Source: Candidatus Saccharimonadota bacterium (GTDB lineage: Bacteria; Patescibacteriota; Saccharimonadia; Saccharimonadales; Saccharimonadaceae). From it: DNA of 6,521 bases. The notes under the pieces were generated by a model. The model did no database searches. It was not told where the DNA came from and worked only from the letters and a program-made list of their open reading frames with translations. Below, one piece after another: positions 1-5,562 of this stretch. The stretch is taken from contig JAFWNO010000020.1 of assembly GCA_017510305.1 (NCBI GenBank), positions 1-6,521 of the forward strand, read 5' to 3'. The translations under genes and the position numbers were made by a program. Position 1 is the stretch's first letter, and each line of letters opens with the position of its first letter.

Positions 1-996
1 GTAATCTTCAGGGGTGAGTTTGTCGGCAATTTTAGCGAATTGATAATAAGAATCAGGATTGTCGCCAGCTGGGGCGGAAATAATAAGCGGAGTGCGAGCC
101 TCGTCGATTAAGATGGAGTCTACCTCGTCTACGATAGCGAAGTTTAATTCCCTTTGGCGGAGGAATTCTGGCTCGGATACCATATTGTCGCGGAGGTAAT
201 CAAAGCCAAATTCATTGTTGGTGCCATAGGTAATATCGGCAGCGTAAGCTTCTTTTCTAGTACAGGGCTTGAGGTGTTGCATGCGCTCATCATCGTGCTC
301 TTCGTTGGTATATTCTGGGTCGTAAATAAAGCTGGCATTATTGATAATAACGCCTACAGACATACCGAGGAAGTGATAAACTGGAGCATTCCAGCCGGCA
401 TCACGCTGAGCAAGATAATCGTTGACGGTGACAACGTGGACGCCACGACCGGTAAGAGCATTAAGATAGGCAGGAAGGAGAGCGACGAGAGTTTTGCCTT
501 CGCCGGTCTTCATTTCGGCAACATTTCCCTCGTGGAGGGCAATACCACCAATGAGCTGGACGTCATAATGGCGCATACCGAGAATGCGCTTGGTGGACTC
601 GCGAGCGAGAGCAAAAGCGTCGGTAAGGATACTATCTAGAGCTTTTTGCTCGTTGACAGAGTGAAGTTTCTTTTTGCCGAGCTTTTTAGACTTTTTGGTC
701 TTTTTGCTAGTATCTTTATCTATTTTCTCTACGGAAACTTCGGCGATGGCCGTTTCGGCTTGCTGCTTTTTGGTGATTTTTGCTAGCCTCTGCTTTAATA
801 CTTCTGTCTGCTCGGCAAGCTCCTCTTTGGACATATTCTGATATTTAGGCTCAAGCTTATTGATTTCTTGAACCTTTTTATACATTCGTTTAAGGGTACG
901 CTTTTGTGCGTCGCCAAAGACACCCTGAAGCAGGCGGGTTAATAATGTTTTGTCGGCCAACTTATCAGTAGGCTTTTTCTCCTTCACTCTTTTCAT
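1..996 (-). CDS. secA: Protein translocase subunit SecA, N-terminal 332 residues (3' end outside window)
   Basis: SecA is the ATPase motor that drives unfolded preproteins through the SecYEG channel at the inner face of the membrane. Seen in the translation: the [11 protein letters not shown] segment at 141-151, Walker A MKTGEGKT at 162-169, [11 protein letters not shown] at 189-199, [16 protein letters not shown] at 256-271, and Walker B DEVD at 290-293 followed by [14 protein letters not shown]. These define nucleotide-binding domain 1; the window cuts off at about the start of the preprotein cross-linking domain. Walker A Lys168 corresponds to E. coli Lys108 and Asp290 to Asp209, so about 60 extra residues lie before Walker A and about 21 more between the boxes. 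The first excess is a basic N-terminal extension plus a Lys-rich insertion at about 76-115; the second is an acidic/His-rich insertion at about 222-247 typical, from memory, of Saccharibacteria. The ATG at 996-994 follows AAGGGG by 3 bases. The gene lies 20 bases after hpf and probably has its own promoter too. Confidence 0.97.
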   Translation of the reverse strand, partial: MKRVKEKKPTDKLADKTLLTRLLQGVFGDAQKRTLKRMYKKVQEINKLEPKYQNMSKEELAEQTEVLKQRLAKITKKQQAETAIAEVSVEKIDKDTSKKTKKSKKLGKKKLHSVNEQKALDSILTDAFALARESTKRILGMRHYDVQLIGGIALHEGNVAEMKTGEGKTLVALLPAYLNALTGRGVHVVTVNDYLAQRDAGWNAPVYHFLGMSVGVIINNASFIYDPEYTNEEHDDERMQHLKPCTRKEAYAADITYGTNNEFGFDYLRDNMVSEPEFLRQRELNFAIVDEVDSILIDEARTPLIISAPAGDNPDSYYQFAKIADKLTPEDY

Positions 997-999
997 ATT

Positions 1000-1034
1000 C
1001 CCCTTATTATACTATATTAGCCACGTTTTTTGAA
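1000..1034 (-). promoter_or_regulatory. secA promoter candidate and Shine-Dalgarno
   Basis: Read on the minus strand, TTCAAA (1034-1029, 4 of 6 matches to TTGACA) is followed after 17 bases by a perfect TATAAT (1011-1006). The -35 element lies inside the last codons of hpf and the -10 just after its stop. Only 9 bases separate the -10 from the secA ATG, so a transcript from here would start within about 3 bases of the start codon and would lack the AAGGGG (1005-1000). That ribosome-binding site could act only on a read-through mRNA from the hpf promoter. Sequence-based inference only. Confidence 0.5.
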
Positions 1035-1376
1035 GAGGCTGAATTTATTTTTGCGAAGATGTGGGTTGACTTCTAGTTTGTAGCGGCGGATTTGCCCCAT
1101 TAATTTGGCTTCTAGGATATCGATGCCGGCGAAGACATTGGTAGTTTCGTCTTTGGCGGCGATAACTTTACCACCTGGGATTTCCATGGCGGCGGATATT
1201 TCGTATTTATTTGTATTGGCTTTATCAATGCTGCGGATGACAATTTTAACGAGGACGTTTTTCTTGCTGCCACGAGGGAGATAGCGGTCCAATTTGCCGA
1301 TACGCTTTTCGGCGTATTTTTTGAGGCTATCCTCTACTTTATAGTTGTTGCCAGTGATTTCAATTTGCTCAATCAT
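1017..1376 (-). CDS. hpf: Ribosome hibernation promoting factor, short form (HPF/YfiA/RaiA family)
   Basis: This 119-residue protein reads as a complete short-form HPF. The family binds the 30S decoding region near the A and P sites and inactivates or protects ribosomes in slow growth and stationary phase. The N-terminus IEQIEITGNNYKVEDSLKKY, the following EKRIGKLDRYLP, and the central MEIPGGKVIAAKDETTNVFAGIDILEAKL region (residues 64-92) fit the beta-alpha-beta-beta-beta-alpha fold, and the tail QIRRYK to FSLFKKRG is strongly basic, as expected for an rRNA binder. It has only the ribosome-binding domain and lacks the C-terminal dimerisation domain of long HPF (about 180-190 residues). The ATG at 1376-1374 is supported by AAGGAG with 8-base spacing. 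It lies immediately upstream of secA, the same order as hpf-secA in Bacillus and relatives. The stop is TAA. The family call is firm; raiA would be an equally good symbol. Confidence 0.93.
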   Translation of the reverse strand: MIEQIEITGNNYKVEDSLKKYAEKRIGKLDRYLPRGSKKNVLVKIVIRSIDKANTNKYEISAAMEIPGGKVIAAKDETTNVFAGIDILEAKLMGQIRRYKLEVNPHLRKNKFSLFKKRG

Positions 1377-1384
1377 GTTGTGAA

Positions 1385-1406
1385 CTCCTTTACTTATATT
1401 ATACCA
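1385..1406 (-). promoter_or_regulatory. hpf extended -10 promoter and Shine-Dalgarno
   Basis: On the minus strand TGGTATAAT (1406-1398) is an extended -10 (TG, one base, TATAAT) with no good -35 at 16-18 bases upstream. The predicted start of transcription is about 1391, just before the strong Shine-Dalgarno AAGGAG at 1390-1385, which sits 8 bases before the ATG. This gives a leader of about 15 bases, so hpf is one of the few genes here with an evidently leadered mRNA. The element overlaps the divergent serS promoter. Confidence 0.6.
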
Positions 1407-1417
1407 TATAATATAAT
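1389..1417 (+). promoter_or_regulatory. serS promoter candidate, predicted leaderless start
   Basis: Two overlapping perfect TATAAT hexamers occupy 1407-1412 and 1412-1417. The second has TTTACT (1389-1394, 4 of 6 matches to TTGACA) at a 17-base spacing. It ends 9 bases before the serS ATG, predicting a transcript that begins about 3 bases before the start codon; the first would give a leader of about 8 bases. No Shine-Dalgarno is visible between the -10 and the ATG. The region overlaps the opposite-strand hpf -10 at 1398-1406. Confidence 0.5.
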
Positions 1418-1426
1418 GGTAGTAGT

Positions 1427-2671
1427 ATGTTAGATGTTAATTTTATCAGAGATAATCAAGATTTAGTTGAAAAGTCTACGCTTGAGAAAGGTTACAGCGT
1501 AGATATTAAGGAATTGTTGAAATTGGACGATTCCAGAAAAGAGCACTTAAAGGTCGTAGAGACTTTGAGAAAAGACAGAAACGAGATAGCGGCTCAGATG
1601 AAGGGCGGTAAGCCGTCGGATGATTTAATTAAAAAAGGCAAAGAGATTAAGGAGAAGCTTGCTATAGAGGAAAATGGTCTGAAGGAAGTTGAAGATGAAC
1701 TGCAGGCGATGATTAATCAAGTGCCAAATATTATCTTTGACGATGTGCCACTTGGTCCAGAGGAAAATTCCGTAGAGGTGAAAAAATGGGGTGAGCCAAA
1801 GAAATCTGGGGTAGACCATTTAGATTTTGCAACGAGTCGCGACTGGGTAGATTTTGAGCGTGGTGCGAAGGTGGCTGGGGCGAAGTTTTATTATCTAAAG
1901 GGTGATTTGGCTTTGCTTGAGAATGCGCTTCTGCAGTTTGGTCTAAAGAAGATTCAAGAAAAGGGTTTTACCTATATGACGGTGCCAGATTTGGTATCTT
2001 CGCGGATTTTGGAGGGTTGCGGATTCAACCCGCGCACTTCAGACCAGTCTGATGAATACTTTGTAGAAAACGAAGATCTGGCTTTGATTGCTACGGCCGA
2101 GATGCCACTTACCGGCTATCATATGGACGAAATTTTGGAAGAGAAAGATTTGCCACTATTTTATGCCGGCTATTCGGCTTGTTTTAGAAAAGAGGCTGGT
2201 GCGTATGGTAAGTATACTCGTGGGCTATTCCGTGTGCATCAATTTAATAAATTAGAGATGTATTGCTTCTGCTTACCAGAGCAATCTAAAGAGATTCACG
2301 AAAAAATTCTTGAGGTGGAGGAAGAAATTTGGCAAGAGCTAAATATCCCTTATCATATTATCAATATCGCGGCGGGGGACCTTGGTGCGCCAGCGGCGAA
2401 GAAGTACGATTTGGAATATTGGTCGCCGGTGAATCAGAAATATCAGGAGCTAACGTCTTGCTCTAACTGTACAGATTTCCAGGCGCGGGCAGTGAATTGC
2501 CGTGTGCGCAGGAAGGACGGCTCGATGGAGTTTGTACACACGCTTAATGGTACGGCTATCTCGCTAGCACGCACGATTGTGGCGGTGCTAGAAAATTATG
2601 CTAATGAAGATGGTACTTTTACGATTCCAGGGGTACTGAGGCCGTATTTTGGCGGTAAAGAAAGCCTGTAG
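1427..2671 (+). CDS. serS: Serine--tRNA ligase (class II aminoacyl-tRNA synthetase)
   Basis: SerRS charges tRNA-Ser with serine in the cytoplasm through a seryl-adenylate intermediate. At 414 residues it is close to the usual bacterial length of about 420-430. It begins with the family's characteristic MLDVNFIRDN, which fixes the start although no Shine-Dalgarno is seen. Residues about 28-100 form the charged helical coiled-coil arm that contacts the long variable arm of tRNA-Ser. The catalytic core shows motif 1 around 170-190 (ending TYMTVPDLV), the serine-binding TAE at 223-225, motif 2 with FRKEAG at 253-258 and FRVHQF at 268-273, the segment ELTSCSNCTDFQAR at 341-354, and motif 3 NGTAISLARTIVAVLENY at 374-391. 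All expected signature residues appear present. It is divergent from hpf and convergent with the nrnA-like gene, with a 43-base gap and no obvious terminator, so it is probably monocistronic. The stop is TAG. Confidence 0.98.
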   Translation: MLDVNFIRDNQDLVEKSTLEKGYSVDIKELLKLDDSRKEHLKVVETLRKDRNEIAAQMKGGKPSDDLIKKGKEIKEKLAIEENGLKEVEDELQAMINQVPNIIFDDVPLGPEENSVEVKKWGEPKKSGVDHLDFATSRDWVDFERGAKVAGAKFYYLKGDLALLENALLQFGLKKIQEKGFTYMTVPDLVSSRILEGCGFNPRTSDQSDEYFVENEDLALIATAEMPLTGYHMDEILEEKDLPLFYAGYSACFRKEAGAYGKYTRGLFRVHQFNKLEMYCFCLPEQSKEIHEKILEVEEEIWQELNIPYHIINIAAGDLGAPAAKKYDLEYWSPVNQKYQELTSCSNCTDFQARAVNCRVRRKDGSMEFVHTLNGTAISLARTIVAVLENYANEDGTFTIPGVLRPYFGGKESL

Positions 2672-2674
2672 GGC

Positions 2675-2703
2675 TGGACAAAATTGATAAAATATGGTAT
2701 AAT
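2675..2703 (+). promoter_or_regulatory. Orphan consensus-like promoter pointing antisense into the nrnA-like gene
   Basis: TGGACA (2675-2680, 5 of 6 matches to TTGACA) is followed after exactly 17 bases by a perfect TATAAT (2698-2703), with TG placed one base upstream (2695-2696) as in an extended -10. This is the best match to a housekeeping sigma promoter that I found in the window, yet it lies 3 bases after the serS stop codon in a 43-base convergent gap. No recognisable plus-strand gene follows until 3796. A transcript starting near 2710 would be antisense to the 3' part of the nrnA-like gene. Whether it is active cannot be told from sequence. Confidence 0.5.
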
Positions 2704-2714
2704 AAGGGTATAGG

Positions 2715-3695
2715 CTAATTATTTTCTTGTGATAGCAACTCTGGGAGGATTTTGATGAGCTCGGAGACAACTTCCTCGTAAGTGGTATCGTAAGTGCGGA
2801 AGCCGGCGGCATATGGATGGCCGCCGCCGCCAAAGTAACCAGCGACTTTGTCGGAAATGGAAATGTCTGAACGGAGTTTGCCGGTAACTTTGCCATCTGG
2901 GTAAGTCTTAATGGCTACGGCTAAGTGTACGCCCTCTACGAGCCTTAATTCCTCTATGATGAGTACGCCTGGATTATATTCGTCGGAATATTCCTCGATG
3001 TCTTCCCAGGGGATATGGACGGTGGCGAGTGCACCATCTAGGGAATAGTCTACACGCTTGATTAGGTCGGCTTTGTAGTTCAAAATCTTTTGGGATTTGC
3101 GCATGAATTCGCGGCGGGATTCTTCAATTTGCCAGAGTTCTGCGCCGAGGCGAGATAAGCCGGCCATTTGGTCGAAGATTTCAGCGGTGACGGTTTGGGA
3201 AGTTAAGCCGAGAGTGTCGGACATAATGCCAGCCATGAGATATTTGGCGCAAGTCTTATCGACTGGCATATTTTGGTCTAATGCTACTTTGTAGATTAGT
3301 GAGCAGCAAGCGGGCAGAGGCTCGATGATTTTGTCGTGAGGGAAGTCTAGGTCGTCTTCTGTCTCGTGATGATCAAAGACAAAGACAGGCTTAGAATAGA
3401 GGCAGTTTTTAATGGCGGTGTCGTCTAATAGTTTAGAAAGTAAAACTGATGCGGCGGTGTCGACGATGATGTAGCCGTCGGCTTTGTAATCAAATTCATC
3501 TTCTACGCGGGACCAATCTTCCATATAGCGGAGGTATTTGGGGATGTCTACTGGACAATAGAGAGAGATTTCTTTGTCTTTCAATAGATAATCTAGGGCT
3601 AAGGCGGAGCCTAGCGAATCACCATCAGGATTTTCCGCCTGAATGATGCAAATGTGGCTTTTATTCTCTAAAAATTTTGTGAAATTCTGGTACAT
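2715..3695 (-). CDS. DHH/DHHA1 family phosphoesterase, NrnA-like
   Basis: This 326-residue protein has the length and two-domain plan of NrnA-type phosphoesterases, which degrade 2-5 nucleotide RNAs, pApA/pGpG-like dinucleotides or 3'-phosphoadenosine 5'-phosphate using Mn2+ in the cytoplasm. DHH domain: PDGDSLGS at 23-30 (motif I Asp24 and Asp26), IIVDTAA at 76-82 (Asp79), FDHHET at 107-112, and GIMSDTLG at 156-163 (Asp160). DHHA1 domain: about 225-315, ending in the substrate-binding GGGGHPYAAGF at 289-299. The motif I His, normally three residues before PDGD, is replaced by Ala20 (Q-A-E-N-P-D), so one usual metal ligand is missing. The start is constrained: an in-frame TAA lies at 3707-3705 with no start codon in between. 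There is no Shine-Dalgarno. It is convergent with serS and divergent from the membrane-protein gene. The stop is TAG. The exact substrate is not decidable, so I leave the symbol empty; nrnA is the nearest name. Confidence 0.92.
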   Translation of the reverse strand: MYQNFTKFLENKSHICIIQAENPDGDSLGSALALDYLLKDKEISLYCPVDIPKYLRYMEDWSRVEDEFDYKADGYIIVDTAASVLLSKLLDDTAIKNCLYSKPVFVFDHHETEDDLDFPHDKIIEPLPACCSLIYKVALDQNMPVDKTCAKYLMAGIMSDTLGLTSQTVTAEIFDQMAGLSRLGAELWQIEESRREFMRKSQKILNYKADLIKRVDYSLDGALATVHIPWEDIEEYSDEYNPGVLIIEELRLVEGVHLAVAIKTYPDGKVTGKLRSDISISDKVAGYFGGGGHPYAAGFRTYDTTYEEVVSELIKILPELLSQENN

Positions 3696-3703
3696 ATTTT
3701 TTA

Positions 3704-3709
3704 ATTATA
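3704..3709 (-). promoter_or_regulatory. -10 element of the nrnA-like gene, predicted leaderless
   Basis: A perfect TATAAT (3709-3704, minus strand) ends only 8 bases before the ATG at 3695. The intervening bases are A/T only and contain no Shine-Dalgarno, so transcription is predicted to begin within about 2 bases of the start codon. No good -35 is visible (TAGATT at 17-base spacing matches 3 of 6) and there is no upstream TG. Confidence 0.45.
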
Positions 3710-3735
3710 CCTTAAAAATGGGTTAAAATCTAGTA

Positions 3736-3790
3736 TTGCGAAAATAACATTAGCATGATAAAATGTAGGTATAATAATTAACCGAAAGGA
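3736..3790 (+). promoter_or_regulatory. Promoter candidates and Shine-Dalgarno of the 149-residue membrane-protein gene
   Basis: Two candidates are visible. The first is TTGCGA (3736-3741, 4 of 6) with a 17-base spacer to TAAAAT (3759-3764), which has TG at 3756-3757 as an extended -10; it would give a leader of about 25 bases. The second is a perfect TATAAT at 3770-3775, giving a leader of about 14 bases. Both leaders include the Shine-Dalgarno AAAGGA at 3785-3790, 5 bases before the ATG. This gene therefore looks conventionally leadered, unlike most neighbours. Confidence 0.5.
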
Positions 3791-3795
3791 TAAAA

Positions 3796-4245
3796 ATGGC
3801 TAATAAAAAATCAGCAAGTAAGACATACCTGAAGGTCTTGGGTGTTATTACTATTATAATGGGCGTGTTTGCGGCTATCTTTGGTATCGCGATTTTCTGT
3901 TTGAAAGACGCAGATATTTTGAATGCTGTAGGTGCGGCTACAGTCGAGCAGTTTACTAAGGCTGGCATTGCCGAGAATGCTGTTAAGGCTGTGCTTGGTA
4001 CAACAATGCTTGTTTCTAGCTTTATCAGCGTGCTAGAAGGTATTTTGATGCTTCGCGCCGCTAAGAATCCAGAGAAATCTACGCTACTATTGGTGCTCTT
4101 GGTACTATCTACAATTTCTGGCGCAGCCACACTATTTATGGAGGGCTTTAGCAACATTGGTACTGTTATTGGCAATATTGCCTCTTTGACAGTCAACGTA
4201 CTTGCTTTGATTGCTACATTTAATATTCGTTCTGAGATTAAATAA
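3796..4245 (+). CDS. Unrecognised four-helix membrane protein
   Basis: I do not recognise the family of this 149-residue protein. After a basic N-terminus (MANKKSASKTYLK) four hydrophobic segments are visible at about 12-36, 64-86, 95-115 and 119-143, predicting four membrane passes. The first and second are joined by an Ala-rich, mildly acidic loop (about 37-63), and the second and third by a short basic turn (LRAAKNPEKS). The positive-inside rule places both termini and the 87-95 turn in the cytoplasm. There is no signal-peptidase site, no conserved Cys/His cluster and no catalytic motif. Small, Gly/Ala-rich four-helix proteins of this kind are common in Saccharibacteria and are usually annotated hypothetical. 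Its start has a good Shine-Dalgarno and it ends with an intrinsic terminator, so it appears to be an independent single-gene unit. A real gene is very likely on reading frame, start signal and terminator; the function is unknown. Confidence 0.85.
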   Translation: MANKKSASKTYLKVLGVITIIMGVFAAIFGIAIFCLKDADILNAVGAATVEQFTKAGIAENAVKAVLGTTMLVSSFISVLEGILMLRAAKNPEKSTLLLVLLVLSTISGAATLFMEGFSNIGTVIGNIASLTVNVLALIATFNIRSEIK

Positions 4246-4265
4246 TAGAATTCGTACTGCGAAAG

Positions 4266-4295
4266 TCCTAGCCAGGAAATTGGCTAGGATTTTTT
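4266..4295 (+). terminator. Rho-independent terminator after the membrane-protein gene
   Basis: A perfect 9-base-pair stem, TCCTAGCCA (4266-4274) pairing with TGGCTAGGA (4281-4289), encloses the 6-base loop GGAAAT and is followed by six T residues (4290-4295). It starts 20 bases after the stop codon of the membrane-protein gene. The stem could also form in a minus-strand transcript from rmuC, but there it is not followed by a proper U tract, so I call it for the plus strand only. It is the only clear intrinsic terminator I found in the window. Confidence 0.9.
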
Positions 4296-4311
4296 GTTGC
4301 TCAGTTTGTGT

Positions 4312-5514
4312 CTAGAAATCTTCGCTGATGTCGCCAATGAGTTTGACAGATTCGGACTCTGGGAGAGCTTCGACGTCTTTTAATTTTCTTTCTATTTGGC
4401 GAGAAGTGGTTTCGGCGGAGCCGATTTTATTGGCGGTTTCCTGAAGTTTCTTTTTAGTCTGAGCGAGAAGGTCGCCGAATTTAGAGAACTGGGATTTAAC
4501 GGCGCCGAGAGTCTGCCAGACCTCACTGGAGCGCTTTTCGATAGCGACAGTGCGAAAGCCCATCAAGAGACCGGAGAGTACGACGGGCAAAGTGGAAGGG
4601 CTGGCGATGGTGATGTTGTATTTTTGGCGGATTTCGTCAGAAAGTCCCGGAATGCGGAGAATCTCGGCATATAAACTTTCTGTGGGAACGAACATCATGC
4701 CGATGTCGGTGGTCATTGGCGGGTCGAGATATTTAGTGCTGATTTTTTTGGCCTGCTCTTTAACGTCGGTGGCGAGAGCCTTCTGATATTTTGTGATTTC
4801 AGTTTTGTCGCCATTATCGTAGGCGGCGATGAGCCGAGAATAATTCTCTACGGGAAATTTAGAATCGATGGGTAAATAGACTGGATTTTCTTCGTCTTTT
4901 CCTGGCATTTTGACGGCAAATTCTACGCGGTCTGATGAGCCCTTTTTGGTGGCGATGTTTTCTTCGTATTGGCCGGTAGTGAGGATATCTTGGATAATTG
5001 ATCCTAGCTGGACTTCGCCGTAGATGCCGCGGGTCTTGACGCCTTCCATAACTTTTTTCAAATCGCCGACACCAGTGGCGAGAGTCTTCATTTCGCCGAG
5101 ACCTTGGTATACCTGAGTAAGCTGAGTGGAAATAGTCTTGAAACTTTCATTAAAGCGTTTTTCGACAGAGGCTTTTAATTTTTCGTCGACAGTTTCGCGC
5201 ATTTCTTCCAACTTTTTGGTGTTTTCGTCTTGGAGATTTTTAACGCTAGTGTTGACGGATTTTTGGATGGTTTCGAAATTTTGGGAGATCTCTTTGCGAT
5301 TTTCGCGGAATTCGCCAGAAATTTTAGGAGTGAGTTTGTCTACTTCGGACTCGATGCGAATCATGCGCTCATTTAATTTCTTGGCAGTATCAGCCATTTC
5401 TTTAGCGTATTTATCGGCCTCGCTCGCGGTGTTGGTCTTTTTGATGATTATGGTGACAATAGTAATTAATAAAACAATGTTGGTGACACCTAATCCAATT
5501 AAAATCATTTCCAT
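4312..5514 (-). CDS. rmuC: RmuC family DNA recombination protein
   Basis: RmuC proteins are membrane-anchored coiled-coil proteins with a predicted PD-(D/E)XK nuclease-like domain. Loss of E. coli RmuC raises inversion between short inverted repeats, and related proteins have been linked to limiting DNA rearrangement and foreign DNA; the biochemical activity is poorly defined. Here (400 residues) a transmembrane helix spans about 3-24, followed by the basic stop KK, and a long Lys/Glu-rich coiled coil runs from about 31 to 135. The RmuC core covers about 150-335: RGIYGEVQL at 162-170 (usual RGxWGE, with Tyr for Trp), DSKFPVENY at 217-225 carrying the D-x-K signature, FVPTESLYAEIL at 275-286, and ASPSTLPVVLSGL at 304-316. 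A second coiled coil ends the protein (about 345-383). It is divergent from the glycosyltransferase gene and convergent with the membrane-protein gene. An alternative start at Met3 is possible; the ATG at 5514 lies 7 bases from a TATAAT. The stop is TAG. Confidence 0.95.
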   Translation of the reverse strand: MEMILIGLGVTNIVLLITIVTIIIKKTNTASEADKYAKEMADTAKKLNERMIRIESEVDKLTPKISGEFRENRKEISQNFETIQKSVNTSVKNLQDENTKKLEEMRETVDEKLKASVEKRFNESFKTISTQLTQVYQGLGEMKTLATGVGDLKKVMEGVKTRGIYGEVQLGSIIQDILTTGQYEENIATKKGSSDRVEFAVKMPGKDEENPVYLPIDSKFPVENYSRLIAAYDNGDKTEITKYQKALATDVKEQAKKISTKYLDPPMTTDIGMMFVPTESLYAEILRIPGLSDEIRQKYNITIASPSTLPVVLSGLLMGFRTVAIEKRSSEVWQTLGAVKSQFSKFGDLLAQTKKKLQETANKIGSAETTSRQIERKLKDVEALPESESVKLIGDISEDF

Positions 5515-5521
5515 AAGTATT

Positions 5522-5530
5522 ATTATACCA
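5522..5530 (-). promoter_or_regulatory. rmuC extended -10, predicted leaderless
   Basis: On the minus strand TGGTATAAT (5530-5522) is an extended -10 identical over nine bases to the one before hpf. It ends 7 bases before the rmuC ATG, predicting transcription start about one base ahead of the start codon. No Shine-Dalgarno or convincing -35 is visible. If translation instead began at Met3 (5508) the leader would still be only about 7 bases. Confidence 0.5.
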
Positions 5531-5545
5531 GAGGCTGGGGATTTA

Positions 5546-5562
5546 TGCTATAATAGAAGGAG
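5546..5562 (+). promoter_or_regulatory. Glycosyltransferase gene extended -10 and abutting Shine-Dalgarno-like sequence
   Basis: TGCTATAAT (5546-5554) is an extended -10 without a good -35. It ends 8 bases before the ATG at 5563. The AAGGAG at 5557-5562 touches the ATG with zero spacing, which is too close for a normal Shine-Dalgarno, and most of it would lie upstream of the predicted transcription start. A leaderless start seems more likely than a Shine-Dalgarno-led one. The rmuC -10 faces away on the other strand 18 bases to the left. Confidence 0.45.

Noticed and set aside
154..639. 161-codon plus-strand open frame opposite secA
   Set aside because: It is exactly antisense to conserved SecA motifs, which explain the sequence fully. 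It has no start signals and no recognisable protein content.
2659..2675. Short AGCC/GGCT hairpin at the serS stop as a terminator
   Set aside because: The stem is only 4 base pairs and no T run follows.
2800..2840. GC-rich inverted repeat (GGCGGC and GCCGCC) as a terminator for the orphan promoter
   Set aside because: It encodes the conserved GGGGHPYAAGF segment of the NrnA-like protein and is not followed by a T tract on the plus strand.
2588..2896. 102-codon minus-strand open frame across the serS/nrnA junction
   Set aside because: It overlaps the conserved 3' ends of two firmly identified genes in another frame and has no start signal.
3750..4196. 148-codon minus-strand open frame opposite the membrane-protein gene
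   Set aside because: It is the complement of an Ala/Val/Leu-rich membrane protein that has its own promoter, Shine-Dalgarno and terminator. The minus frame has none of these.
1427..5514. Possible TGA recoding as in Gracilibacteria or Absconditabacteria
   Set aside because: The complete genes end in TAA or TAG (hpf TAA, serS TAG, nrnA-like TAG, membrane protein TAA, rmuC TAG), but none has an in-frame TGA, and conserved glycines use GGN. The standard code suffices; absence of TGA stops in five genes is too small a sample.
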